NCBI RefSeq assembly: GCF_001298105.1
Contig: NZ_LGJH01000162.1
Span: forward strand, 107,762 to 171,761
Source of the DNA: Novosphingobium sp. ST904
Lineage (GTDB): Bacteria; Pseudomonadota; Alphaproteobacteria; Sphingomonadales; Sphingomonadaceae
Direction of reading: 5' to 3'
DNA length: 64,000 bases
How positions within the stretch are numbered: position 1 is the stretch's first letter; the number at the start of each line of letters is the position of its first letter. This document shows positions 1 to 15,163 of this stretch, one piece after another. Below the pieces are notes generated by a model that was not told the DNA's origin, did no database searches, and worked only from the letters and a program-made list of their open reading frames with translations. The position numbers and the translations under genes were made by a program.

Positions 1-8
1 GCAGCGCC

Positions 9-782
9 GTGACGCCCTCCTCGTCGGCGTTCGTCGGGCAGCCCGCGCCTCAACCGCTGTTCGCGCCCGATGCACCCGCAAGTTCGCCGGAACTCCCGAC
101 GGCAACCGAAGCCTCGGTCACGACGGCGAAAACCATCGCATTCCCTGCCCCGCCTTTCGCAGAACCGCCATTCACCGAAACCCTGCGCTCGCCTTTGCCG
201 CGCCTTGCTTCGGTCGCCCCATTCGCATTGCCCGTGCATCAGGCGCCCGGTGAAAGCGAGGACGGACCTTCCGCAATTTCCCGCATCCCGGCGGCCCTGC
301 GCCCGGTGGGGCTCGATTCGTTCGGAAATGACGACGATGCCCTGCCCGGCTACCTTCCGCCGCGCCATATCAGCCTCGCCGCCGCGCCGGTTTCCCTCGG
401 CATCGCGCATGCCGTTGCAGTGGAAATCGGGCCTGACGCGTTCGAAGCCGGGGACGAAGAAGAGGAAGATGCCGGCCGATATGCCGAATTCGACGCTCTC
501 TCGCAGAACTTCGCCTATGACGAGAAGCCCGAGGACGACGAGGAAGAGGCCGTTCTCGAACAGGGCTACTCGTCCCTGCTGAACCTTTCCCGTCAGGCCC
601 CGCGGCAGAATTTCGTTCATTTCGATGAAAGCATGCTTCCGGCGGATGCCGAAGAGAGCGGCATGACGCAGGCATCGCCCGATCGGCCGTTCGATCCGCC
701 AGCCCGGCCGGATCCTACCGAAACCGAAAAGGCACTGCGCGCCGCACTCGCCACCCTCCAGCGGATGAGCGGCGCCGCCTGA
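9..782 (+). CDS. Hypothetical acidic, proline/alanine-rich protein (probably 5'-partial)
   Basis: I do not recognise this protein. The frame is open to the left edge of the window with no stop, so the GTG at 9 may be internal and the true start may lie upstream. The visible 257 residues are low-complexity Pro/Ala-rich for about the first 100, then carry acidic clusters (DEEEED, DDEEE) and a more ordered C-terminal part with the string GYSSLLNLSRQAPRQNF. No signal peptide or membrane segment is visible. A strong hairpin terminator follows directly, so it is the last gene of its transcript. The acidic, disordered character could suit a protein-interaction role, but that is a guess. Confidence 0.6.
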   Translation: MTPSSSAFVGQPAPQPLFAPDAPASSPELPTATEASVTTAKTIAFPAPPFAEPPFTETLRSPLPRLASVAPFALPVHQAPGESEDGPSAISRIPAALRPVGLDSFGNDDDALPGYLPPRHISLAAAPVSLGIAHAVAVEIGPDAFEAGDEEEEDAGRYAEFDALSQNFAYDEKPEDDEEEAVLEQGYSSLLNLSRQAPRQNFVHFDESMLPADAEESGMTQASPDRPFDPPARPDPTETEKALRAALATLQRMSGAA

Positions 783-809
783 CGCCCCGGCAAATCGACG
801 TCACATCTC

Positions 810-850
810 TGCAAAAACCCGGTCCGGCGCAACCGTTCCGGGTTTTTGCA
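810..850 (+). terminator. Intrinsic terminator, 13-bp stem
   Basis: A perfect inverted repeat has arms at 810-822 and 838-850 (GCAAAAACCCGG core) with a 15-base loop. The stem itself supplies a T run in the right arm (CCGGGTTTTTGC) and an A run in the left, so it could end transcripts in both directions. It closes the gene ending at 782 and separates it from the glutamate synthase operon. Confidence 0.8.
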
Positions 851-935
851 TAACAAAATTCCCTTTTTTACCGTGCACACGCACTAAATCCTGCGCGACC
901 CCCTGCCTTCGCCATTGCAAAAAACGTCTCGTAAT

Positions 936-965
936 CGTCATGGGGGCGCTTGGGACCCCATGACG
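936..965 (+). promoter_or_regulatory. Hairpin in the gltB leader
   Basis: CGTCATGGGG at 936-945 pairs perfectly with CCCCATGACG at 956-965 around a 10-base loop. It sits about 85 bases upstream of the inferred gltB start, in a 198-base leader without a gene. No T run follows, so it is unlikely to be a simple terminator. It could be a leader element controlling gltBD, or part of an operator; neither is shown by the sequence. Confidence 0.4.
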
Positions 966-1048
966 CGTATCGGCGTCGCACGATTCGTGCGCGCCGAGGC
1001 GGAGCATGGAAGGCAACCCGACAAAAAATGACAGGATGGGTTTTATCG

Positions 1049-5685
<4,637 letters not shown>

Positions 5686-5702
5686 GATCGGGAATTAGTA
5701 AG

Positions 5703-7136
<1,434 letters not shown>

Positions 7137-7160
7137 AACGTTACACGTGGAACGAACAGG

Positions 7161-7190
7161 AAGGGCGTCCGGCAGCGGGCGCCCTTTTCG
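7161..7190 (+). terminator. Terminator of the gltBD operon
   Basis: AAGGGCGTCC at 7161-7170 pairs with GGGCGCCCTT at 7177-7186 (one T-G wobble), with a 6-base loop and a T-rich tail running to about 7193. It lies 24 bases after the gltD stop. Confidence 0.8.
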
Positions 7191-7291
7191 TTTGAACTGA
7201 GGATTCCGACGCGGCAGCGATTTCTGGCGCATCCGCGTTGACCTCGCGAACACGCTCCGGGAGTTTGGCAGGCGAATGGGAGAATGACCTG

Positions 7292-7600
7292 ATGCTGCTA
7301 GAAATCGCAGAGATAGAAGTCCGCCCCGGCGCGGAGGAAGCCTTTTCCGCCGCCATGCGCGAGGTCGGGCTGGAACAACTCTCCGCCTGCGAAGGCGTTG
7401 TTTCGATCCGTTTCGGCCGAGGTGTGGAAAACCCGTCGAAGTTCACGTTCAACGTCGTGTGGACCTCGATGGAAGCGCACGATTCCGCTCGCAAGCTCGA
7501 CAGCTTCGGCCGCTTCCGCGCTGCCTTTGGCGATCTGGGCGTGGGCGGCACAATGAGCCATTACGTCATGGACGAAGCCATTCCAGGCCGGGCTGCCTGA
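7292..7600 (+). CDS. Antibiotic biosynthesis monooxygenase (ABM) family protein
   Basis: A small 102-residue protein with the pattern of single-domain ABM ferredoxin-like monooxygenases: N-terminal beta strand LLEIAEIEVRPG, a helix (EEAFSAAMREV), a central VSIRFGRGVE strand and a conserved VVWTSMEAHD segment. Family members range from heme-degrading enzymes to quinol monooxygenases, so the substrate cannot be named. The ATG at 7292 is preferred over an upstream in-frame codon because GGGAG lies 9 bases before it. It stands alone between the gltBD terminator and the convergent ung gene. Confidence 0.7.
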   Translation: MLLEIAEIEVRPGAEEAFSAAMREVGLEQLSACEGVVSIRFGRGVENPSKFTFNVVWTSMEAHDSARKLDSFGRFRAAFGDLGVGGTMSHYVMDEAIPGRAA

Positions 7601-7642
7601 CCCTCTTCTCCCGAACGTGATCCAGGGCGCCAGGTGGCAAAC

Positions 7643-8331
7643 CTACCAGTCGATTCGCCCACGCCCGTTCGCTTCGAGAAACGCATTCGCCTTGCTGAAA
7701 TGCCGGCACCCGAAAAATCCCGCGTAAGCCGAGAGCGGGCTGGGATGCGGTGCCGTCAGCACCAGGTGATGGCTCGAAGCGAGCCCCGGCACCCGCATCG
7801 CCTTCTTCCTGGCGTGATTACCCCAGAGCAGGAACACGCAAGGATCCTCCTTGGCCGCAACCGCCGCGACCGCGGCATCGGTGATCGCTTCCCAGCCCTT
7901 GTTCTGGTGCGATCCTGCCCGCCCCTCTTCGACCGTCAGCGCATTGTTGAGCAGAAGTACGCCTTGCCGGGCCCAGTGTTCGAGGTTGCCGTGTCCCGGC
8001 GCGGCGACGCCGCAATCGGTGGCCAGTTCCTTGTACATGTTCACCAGCGAAGGCGGGACCCGCACGCCATGGGCGACGGAAAAGGCCAGCCCATGTGCCT
8101 GCCCCGCGCCATGGTAGGGATCCTGCCCCAGGATGACGACGCGCACTTCGTCGAGCGGTGTCAGTTCCAGGGCGCTGAGAGGCTTCCGCGCGGTGGGAAA
8201 ATCCGTTTCCCTGATGCTTCCTCGGCGTTCAGCCATCCGCCGAGCTGGCGCGATTCGGGGGAATCCAGCACAGGGCCGAGCGCAGATTGCCACGATGGCG
8301 GCACGCTCTGCATGGCTACTGAAGTTTCCAT
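7643..8331 (-). CDS. ung: Uracil-DNA glycosylase, family 1 (one frame break)
   Basis: This enzyme removes uracil from DNA in base-excision repair. The water-activating loop GQDPYHG, the helix VPPSLVNMYKEL and the HPSPLSAYAGFFG DNA-intercalation loop are all present. The N-terminal part (SWQSALGPVLD, EASGKRIFPP) lies in a different minus-strand frame from the rest. The two join as FPPRGSLFSALELTPLDEV if one T (minus strand) is added near 8180, so a one-base deletion is inferred. The start at 8331 is chosen because a GGGAG lies about 10 bases upstream; ATG at 8340 is the alternative. Confidence 0.9.
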
Positions 8332-8425
8332 TCGCGCCATACTCCCGATTTGTCGGCGGTAACCGGCATCCCGGACCATCCGCCCATTGCCTAACGCAGG
8401 CCCAGTCCCTAAGCATTTCCGGACC

Positions 8426-9049
8426 ATGGCTGTCTATCTCCACGAAGAAGATCTCCCCGAGGGCGTGCTTGCGCCGGGACCCGTCGCTGTCGACACTGAA
8501 ACGATGGGTTTGATCACCCCGCGCGACCGCCTCTGCGTGGTCCAGATTTCCGACGGAAAAGGCGACGAGCATCTCGTCCGCTTCGCGCCCGGCAGCGACT
8601 TTGCCGCGCCGAACCTGAAGGCGGTGCTGGCCGATCCCTCGCGGTTGAAACTCTATCACTTCGCCCGCTTCGACCTCGCTGCGATCGAACATTACCTCGG
8701 CGTCACGGCCGCGCCGGTGTTCTGCACCAAGATCGCCAGCAAGCTGGTGCGCACGTATACCGATCGCCACGGTCTGAAAGACCTCGTGCGCGAACTTCTG
8801 GGCAAGGAAGTATCGAAGCAGCAGCAGTCGAGCGACTGGGGTGCGGCTGAGCTCACCGATGCGCAGAAGGACTATGCCGCCTCGGACGTGCGCTATCTGC
8901 ACGCCATGCATGAGATTCTGGTCGTGCGGCTTGCACGAGAGAACCGTACCGAAATCGCGCAGGCCTGCTTCGACTTCCTGCCCGCCCGCGCCCGGCTCGA
9001 TCTTGCAGGCTGGCCCAACCACGATATCTTCAGCCACGAAGCCGCCTGA
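8426..9049 (+). CDS. RNase D-like 3'-5' exonuclease
   Basis: A 207-residue single-domain DEDDy exonuclease. The first metal motif is VDTETMGL, the second lies in HFARFDLAAI, and the third is YAASDVRYLH, with the tyrosine and aspartate of the DEDDy class. It lacks the HRDC domains of full-length RNase D, as is common for short alphaproteobacterial versions, so it is better called RNase D-like. It probably trims structured RNA 3' ends in the cytoplasm. lptC begins 18 bases downstream, suggesting shared transcription. Confidence 0.88.
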   Translation: MAVYLHEEDLPEGVLAPGPVAVDTETMGLITPRDRLCVVQISDGKGDEHLVRFAPGSDFAAPNLKAVLADPSRLKLYHFARFDLAAIEHYLGVTAAPVFCTKIASKLVRTYTDRHGLKDLVRELLGKEVSKQQQSSDWGAAELTDAQKDYAASDVRYLHAMHEILVVRLARENRTEIAQACFDFLPARARLDLAGWPNHDIFSHEAA

Positions 9050-9067
9050 TCGGGAGCGCAACCAGCG

Positions 9068-9715
9068 ATGTCGGTCGAAGCCAACCAGGTCCGTAACCGC
9101 CGCCGGCACTTCGCCGCGCCCGGCGGTTCGCACGATCGCATGGTGGCATTTCTGTCCAAGGCCCTGCCTGCGGGCATCGGCCTGGTTGCCGCCGTCATGA
9201 TCCTGGTTCCGCTCTCCCCTCGCGGTGAGATCAGCTTCCTGCTGGACCGCAACAAGGTCGATACGACCGGGGAGCGGATCGCCGTGTCCAACGCCGCTTA
9301 TCGAGGCCAGGACAATCTGGGCCGCGATTTCGTGGTGACCGCCGGCACCGCCGTCCAGCGATCGCCTGAAATTCCGATCGTCGAAATGCAGCAACTTGTC
9401 GCCAAGATGAGCATGCGCGATGGCCCGGCAGATATCGTCGCGCCGCGCGGCGCCTACAATTTCGACAACGATACGATGGCGGTGGACGGCCCGGTGAACT
9501 TCAAGGCCGCCGATGGCTACACCATGACCACCAGCAAGGTCGACGTCGACATCAAGAACAAGACCGCGGTCGCTTCCGGCGGCGTTCAGGGCACCATGCC
9601 CTCCGGTCCGTTCAAGGCCGATGCCATGCACGCCGACCTCGAAAACCGCACCGTAACGCTTGAAGGCAATGCCCGGATGCGCATAACGCCCGGCAAGCTG
9701 AGGATACCCCAATGA
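9068..9715 (+). CDS. lptC: LPS export system protein LptC
   Basis: LptC is the bitopic inner-membrane protein that passes lipopolysaccharide from the LptB2FG transporter to the periplasmic LptA bridge. The 215-residue product has a positively charged cytoplasmic N-terminus, one membrane segment at about residues 36-56 (ALPAGIGLVAAVMILVPLS) and a periplasmic beta-jellyroll part with alternating strands such as GPADIVAPRGAY. The stop overlaps the lptA start (ATGA), giving translational coupling. Confidence 0.88.
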   Translation: MSVEANQVRNRRRHFAAPGGSHDRMVAFLSKALPAGIGLVAAVMILVPLSPRGEISFLLDRNKVDTTGERIAVSNAAYRGQDNLGRDFVVTAGTAVQRSPEIPIVEMQQLVAKMSMRDGPADIVAPRGAYNFDNDTMAVDGPVNFKAADGYTMTTSKVDVDIKNKTAVASGGVQGTMPSGPFKADAMHADLENRTVTLEGNARMRITPGKLRIPQ

Positions 9716-10218
9716 CGCCCCGCCCCCGCCTTCTTCGTATCGCCATTGCCGCGCCCGTGATCGGGCTTGCCCTGTTCGCCGCTGGCCAGCAGCTTGGTGC
9801 GCAGGGGATTTCCGGCCACAACTCCGATGCACCCGTCGATTTCGGGGCCGATCGGATCGAACTTCAGGACAAGCAGGGCCGCGTCGTGCTGACCGGCAAT
9901 GTCGATATCACCCAGGCCGATCTGCGCCTGCGTGCGGCGCGAACCGTGATGGATTACACTGCGGGAAATCAGGTCCAGCGCATCACCGCCAGCGGTAACG
10001 TCGTCGTCACCCGCCAGGACCAGATCGCCACCGGCGATACCGCGATCTACGACTTCAACCAGCGCATCATCACGATGGTCGGCAACGCCACGCTCAAGCG
10101 CGGCAGCGGCGATACGCTTCGCGGCGGCCGGTTCGTGATGGATCTCAAGAGCGGCGTCTCTTCAGCCTCCGGCGGACGTGTGCAGGGCACCTTCAACGTC
10201 CCCAAGAAGAAAAACTGA
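9712..10218 (+). CDS. lptA: LPS transport periplasmic protein LptA
   Basis: A 168-residue OstA-like periplasmic protein that forms the bridge carrying lipopolysaccharide to the outer membrane. It has an N-terminal signal peptide (hydrophobic core about residues 8-24, ending GAQG) followed by repeated beta-strand pairs with the DKQGRVVLTGNVDITQ and ITASGNVVVTRQD patterns typical of OstA folds. It starts at 9712 within the lptC stop. The ATPase gene lptB, which commonly follows lptA, is not here; the next gene is a phage-like protein. Confidence 0.9.
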   Translation: MTPRPRLLRIAIAAPVIGLALFAAGQQLGAQGISGHNSDAPVDFGADRIELQDKQGRVVLTGNVDITQADLRLRAARTVMDYTAGNQVQRITASGNVVVTRQDQIATGDTAIYDFNQRIITMVGNATLKRGSGDTLRGGRFVMDLKSGVSSASGGRVQGTFNVPKKKN

Positions 10219-10320
10219 CCGATTCCGGTAGTTTCCTGAAGGCGTACTGCCGAAAGAATTTTCCTACACCCCTCGTAATGCGTATCTGGATTCGGGCCTT
10301 CCTCATTGAAAGGAGCCCCG

Positions 10321-10776
10321 ATGAGCAATCCCATAGCAGTTCCCGCAGGTTATGCCCCGGCTTTCGCGATCGGATTTTCCGACGAAGCCGGAGCTTTTGC
10401 GACGGTCCGTAACACCTCTCCACTGCCTGTAAGCGTCGCTGCCGGTGACCCGCTCCTCGTGCGGAACGTGGCGGCAGCGGCTGCCAATGCGCTGTCCGGC
10501 TCGACATCCCAGTCCATCGTTGCCGGGCCCTTCGTTCCCTCCTTGTCGCGCCCCGTAGTCCTAGCGCTCTCCGGCACGTGGAGCGGCACGGTCAGTCTGC
10601 GCCGATCGACGGACGGCGGCGCGACGCGCAACGCCGTGACCGTTGCCGGCACGCCGTGGGCGACGTTCTCCGCCAATGCCTGCGAACAGGTGTGGACCGA
10701 GGAAGAGAATGGAGCCGCGCTCTATCTCGACATAACCCTCGCCTCGGGCACCCTCGTCTATCGCCTCGCACAGTAA
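10321..10776 (+). CDS. Hypothetical phage-structural-like protein upstream of the tail-spike gene
   Basis: I do not recognise the family with certainty. The 151-residue product is rich in Ala, Ser, Thr and Val with regular beta-strand alternation (VVLALSGTWSGTVSLRRSTD, YLDITLASGTLVYRLAQ), has no signal peptide, and resembles small beta-sandwich decoration or tail proteins of phages. The start at 10321 has AAAGGAG five bases upstream. It precedes the beta-helix protein by 26 bases and is probably co-transcribed with it, suggesting the two act as a pair, for example a structural anchor and a polysaccharide-binding spike. Confidence 0.55.
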   Translation: MSNPIAVPAGYAPAFAIGFSDEAGAFATVRNTSPLPVSVAAGDPLLVRNVAAAAANALSGSTSQSIVAGPFVPSLSRPVVLALSGTWSGTVSLRRSTDGGATRNAVTVAGTPWATFSANACEQVWTEEENGAALYLDITLASGTLVYRLAQ

Positions 10777-10802
10777 CCACGGCACGATCAGGAGATCTCA
10801 TC

Positions 10803-13549
10803 ATGAGCATGGACGTCGTCGCTCGCGGACTGGCCGCAAGGATCGGAAAAACAACCCAGCGCATATCGCTCGACCGCAACGAACTGGCCAGCCTGTCCGA
10901 GCGTCAGCGCGCCTATCTGGCCGAAGGAGGACGGGAGGGCAGCTTCACCTGGCGCAATGGGGACATGTCCGCAAAGGTGCAGGCAGACCCTAATCGCGGT
11001 ATCTACGTGCCTCCCGGCGAAACGCCGAGTGGAGCGCTTGGGGCTTGGGAACGCACGCCCGGCCCCGTGGCCATGATCGAATGGTTCGGCTGCCGGGGGG
11101 ACGGCGTGACCGACAATTCGGCACTGCTGCAGCAAGCCGTAGATACCATGCACGCACTTTATCCCGAGGGCTTCACGCTCACGGCCGAGAAGGGCCGCAA
11201 GTTCAGGCTCGTGAAGGCGATCGCGCTCACTCCGAAGTGCACGATCTCGGGCATCCATCTGGTTAACGCAGGCGATGCGAACTTCTTCAACGTCAACCAG
11301 AATGTCAGCGCGGCAGAAGCGTTCAGTTCCTTCTACGAACACATCCGCATCGAAAACTGCGCATTCGAGGGCGACGTTTCCAATGTCGGCATTGCGTTGT
11401 TCGCGGCCAATATTCGTTTCCTCTGGTTCGTCGGAAACCGACTGGTGAACACGGGCGGGGTATCCATTACCCACGGTGCCGACATTCGCGGCCTATACAA
11501 GTCGGCAAACGGCGTGGCCGGCGACGAAGGTGTCGGCGTCGATCCCGCCGTGACGGCAGGCTTCTCGTCCGGGCCGGATTTCGGCGACCTTTCCTCGAAC
11601 ATCGTCATCGCCAACAATTACGGCGATAGCGGCCGGTACAACGCGTCGCTCGTACGGCTTGAATTCGTCAAGGACGTGGCGATTACCGGCAACGTATTTC
11701 GAGGCGGCAAGGTCTCATGGTGGGGCGGCGGTGCACCGAGTGCGGAAGGCGGTGAAGTCTGGATGGCGCGTCGGGTGCGCAACGTCCAGATTACGGGCAA
11801 CTACCTGTGCCGAACGAACGGCGCCATCTACGGCAACAACGGCGACGGCATGACCATCACCGGCAATGTCGTGGAAGATGTGCTCGATACAGCTTTGGAC
11901 CTGGAGGGCTGCTTCAACTGCACCGTAACGGGCAACTTCGTCCGCAATGCGGGCAATTTCTGCACTTCCATCTTCTACGCCTCGCTCAACAACGTCTTCG
12001 CAAACAACGTCCTGATCCAAACCAAACGGGCGAAAAACATCGCCGCAATCTTCAACCAGACCGGATACATGAGCAGCGTGACCGTCGCTTCCAGCGCGGC
12101 ACCGATGGCCGGGTTCGATTGGTGACGGCAGCCAGCCATGGCTTCGGTAGCGATCAGCTTGTCAACATCCGAACCAAGAGCGGCGCTGTGGGAACGGCGC
12201 TGACACAAGCCTATTACGGCATCGTCGTCATCGATGAAGTCACTGTCGAACTGGTCGGGACCGAAGGTATCGGTAGCCTCGAAGGAACCGTCAGTTCCAT
12301 TCGCTATCAACGCGGCAACACCTTCTTCGACACCAAGCTTGCCGGCTTCGACACTCTGGACGATGCGGACCGCGTTCTGTGGACGGGAAATACCTGCATC
12401 TACGAAGGCGATCATGACCTCGGCTGGATCAAGGGCGACACCGCCATGCGATCGATGGTCGTGTCGAACAATGTCCTGCGCAACGTGGGCATCCTCGATG
12501 CCAGCATCGGCAACAAGTCCATCGTTCAGGGCAACCTGCTGGAGTTCGACTCCGCACCGCTCGCAACTTCCGCAGCCAAGCGCCTGATCCAGTCGACCGG
12601 GCGGATCATCGACAATACCCTGAAGACTTTGCCGGGTTGCTCGCTCCCGGCCGGATCGGTCGGCATCGCTTCCTATTGCTACGCCAATTCGGGAGCATGG
12701 TCGGAGCTTCGGGGCAACCGTGTGGAAGATCTGGCCTCCGCGATCACCTATCACCTCGGCTACGAATACCAAAACGGTTCCAACTACAGCAACGTCATGG
12801 TGGCGGACAACGTCTTCGACACGATCACGGATCTCACGCCCAGCAAGGGGCGCGTCCGCGTCTTCTATAGCGGCAATCGCAGCACGGGAATCACCCAGTC
12901 GCTCCCGATTCCGGCAACATCATCCATCGGCTCCCTGGGGGGCATATGCCGGGGGACCAGGCTTGAATCGGGCGCCACAATGGCTTTGGGCGGCGTGATC
13001 GCCCGGGTCGCGCTTGACCATGGCTGGGATACCAACCTCGCTTGGGCGGGCACCACGGCTTATGTGATCGGGGATATCCGCTATGTCGGAACCAGCGTCT
13101 ATCGCTGCACGATCGCCGGCACTTCTGCAACCGGCAGCGGTCCCAGCGGCACGGGCACGGCCATAACAGACGGAACCGCGACCTGGACCTACATCGCTCC
13201 GCTGGTGACCTGGGCCCCGATCGCCACATGTTCTCCCGACGTGGCCAGCAGCGCGGCATCGGGAACCATCACGCCCGATCTTTCGGCTGCATCGAGCTTC
13301 ATTCGCACAGCCCTGACCGCAGCCCTGACCATCAATGCCCCGACCGGCTCGCCATTCGACGGGCAAGTGATCCGGTTCCGTCTCAAGGATAACGGGACTA
13401 CCCGCGCTGTAGCCTGGAACGCCATCTATCGTGCCATCGGTGCGGCTCTTCCCATCGCGACGACTGCCGGAAAGACGACTTACGCGACGGCCATCTATAA
13501 TGCCGCCGACCTGAAATGGGATGTCACCGCGGTGCAGACCGAAGCCTGA
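10803..13549 (+). CDS. Tail-spike / pectate-lyase-like beta-helix protein (one frame break)
   Basis: A protein of about 915 residues. The head region includes FGCRGDGVTDNSALLQQA, the entry motif of the pectate-lyase-3 type right-handed beta-helix found in phage tail spikes. Coil-like repeats follow (ITGNVFRGG, ITGNYLCRTNG, ITGNVVEDV, VTGNFVRNAG). The C-terminal third has a GTTAYVIGDIRYVGTSVYRC carbohydrate-binding-like module and ends in a beta-rich tail. The first frame stops at 12125 and the continuation lies one frame away. Adding one G to the GGG at 12111-12113 gives AGVRLVTAASHGFG, so a one-base deletion is inferred. No signal peptide is seen. A strong Shine-Dalgarno (CAGGAG) precedes the ATG. 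Whether it cleaves or only binds a polysaccharide is unknown. Confidence 0.7.
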
Positions 13550-13557
13550 GCGGAAAA

Positions 13558-13587
13558 GGAGGTGCTCGAAACGCTTCGGGCACCTCC
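13558..13587 (+). terminator. Terminator after the tail-spike gene
   Basis: GGAGGTGCTCGAA (13558-13570) pairs with TTCGGGCACCTCC (13575-13587), 13 base pairs with one T-G wobble and a 4-base loop (ACGC). It lies 8 bases after the stop and, with the convergent sugar transferase ending at 13616, may act in both directions. No T run follows. Confidence 0.7.
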
Positions 13588-13615
13588 GAAAGCCGGAACC
13601 GAAGGCTGGCAGCAA

Positions 13616-15016
13616 TCAGAATGCGCGATCGTGCACCAGAACACGAAGGGTGAGGAACATGATCTGCAAGTCGCGCATGATGGTCCAGCCTTCGAGATAT
13701 TCGAGATCGGACTGAAGGCGATTCACCAGATCGGATTCGTGATCGGTGGCCCCGCGGTAGCCGCGAATTTGCGCCAGCCCGCTCAGGCCGGGCTTCAGGC
13801 TGTGACGCTGCCAGTACCGCAGGTCGATTTCCCAGAACAGCTTCTCACCCGCCAGCGAACCCGTGGCATGCGGTCGGGGCCCGACAAGACTCATGTCGCC
13901 CAACAGAACGTTGAACAACTGGGGCAGTTCGTCGATGCTGGTCTTGCGGATGAAGCGACCAACTGCGGTAATCCGCTGGTCCTGCTTCGATGCCGAGACA
14001 CTGCCGTCGCTGTCGCACAAGGTCTGCGTCATGCTGCGGAACTTGTACATGTTGAAGAACCGGTTGCCGCGGCCCATCCGGCGCTGGACGAAGAACACCG
14101 GTCCTCCATCCTGAAGCTTAACCGCGATCGCCACGACCAGCAGCAAGGGCGACAAGGCGAGGATCGCCGCGCCCGAGAAGGCTACGTCGAAGATCCGCTT
14201 GATCGCGCGCTCCCGCAGTCCCAGCGGTCCTGCCGAAACCAGCAGCAGACCATGCTTTCCAGCGACGCGGGCACCTTGCGCACCGAGGCGTACCACTTCA
14301 TCGTCCAGCACTTCGCCGTCGACATTCGCCCCCTTGAGGATCATCGCCCATTCCATGCGCCGGTCCGCGGGGCAGCTGACGATAACCCTGTCGATATTGC
14401 GAAGCACCAGGCCGACACGGTCGAGCGAATGCGGGTCCTTGAGATTGGGACGGATCCCCATGGCGGCAGCAGATACCCGAATGGTGCCGGGAATCCGCAG
14501 TTGCGGACCGCCATCGTCGATCACCAGTTCGTTGATGACGTTGGTACCGCAGCGCCATGTCACGAAACTGCGCAGTTGCAGGCGCGTCCAGGCGATCAGC
14601 GCCATCGCGCAGATGACGCCGCTGCTGAAGGCTCCGCGAGAGAGTTCTGCCGAGGATTTCATCAGGAACTGCACGAACACGACCACGACAACTGCCACAA
14701 CCATCGACATTTCCGCACGGAAAATGCCGCGCCAGCCATCGCGCAGCGCGTCGGTAGAATAAGCGGCATTGTATAACGCCAGGGTCAGGAAGATGGGGAG
14801 CAGTACCTGACCATAGACGAGCGACATCTGTGCGCCCTGGTCAGTGTCATACAGAAGGCCGGCGACGGCAAAGCCTGTGATAAGCGCAACGATATCGCCC
14901 AGAAGCAGGGCGACGTAGCATTGCAGACGTCGACGCTCCAGCGAAGGCGCAACAAGGAGTTCGTCAGCCTCGGAACGCTGTATCGCTTCAGGCGAAATGG
15001 CGAATGGTGCATTCAT
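13616..15016 (-). CDS. Undecaprenyl-phosphate sugar transferase (exopolysaccharide initiation)
   Basis: A 466-residue polyisoprenyl-phosphate hexose-1-phosphate transferase that loads the first sugar on the lipid carrier for exopolysaccharide or capsule assembly. N-terminal membrane helices (about residues 30-150) precede a variable cytoplasmic region. The C-terminal catalytic domain has a reentrant hydrophobic helix (FDVAFSGAAILALSPLLLVV), QRRMGRGNRFFNMYKFRSM, TSIDELPQLFNVLLGDMSLV and GPRPH. The ATG at 15016 is chosen because AGGAG lies 9 bases upstream. It is convergent with the tail-spike gene; no other polysaccharide genes are adjacent. Confidence 0.88.
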   Translation of the reverse strand: MNAPFAISPEAIQRSEADELLVAPSLERRRLQCYVALLLGDIVALITGFAVAGLLYDTDQGAQMSLVYGQVLLPIFLTLALYNAAYSTDALRDGWRGIFRAEMSMVVAVVVVVFVQFLMKSSAELSRGAFSSGVICAMALIAWTRLQLRSFVTWRCGTNVINELVIDDGGPQLRIPGTIRVSAAAMGIRPNLKDPHSLDRVGLVLRNIDRVIVSCPADRRMEWAMILKGANVDGEVLDDEVVRLGAQGARVAGKHGLLLVSAGPLGLRERAIKRIFDVAFSGAAILALSPLLLVVAIAVKLQDGGPVFFVQRRMGRGNRFFNMYKFRSMTQTLCDSDGSVSASKQDQRITAVGRFIRKTSIDELPQLFNVLLGDMSLVGPRPHATGSLAGEKLFWEIDLRYWQRHSLKPGLSGLAQIRGYRGATDHESDLVNRLQSDLEYLEGWTIMRDLQIMFLTLRVLVHDRAF

Positions 15017-15163
15017 TCGTTCAACGCTCCTGATTGCCGAACTCACGCCCATAGGCTCCCTGTCCAGTACCTGTCGCGATGCCAGGGGCATAATGCCCGA
15101 TGTTGCAGCGCAATAGGTATTTGCCCTTATGAACACCACCACGTGTGTGGAAAGTAAATTCAG

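Noticed and set aside
7643..9832. Minus-strand frame of 729 residues joining the ung C-terminus to sequence opposite RNase D, lptC and lptA
   Set aside because: Only the ung part is family-like; the remainder is an antisense shadow that joins because of a missing base within ung.
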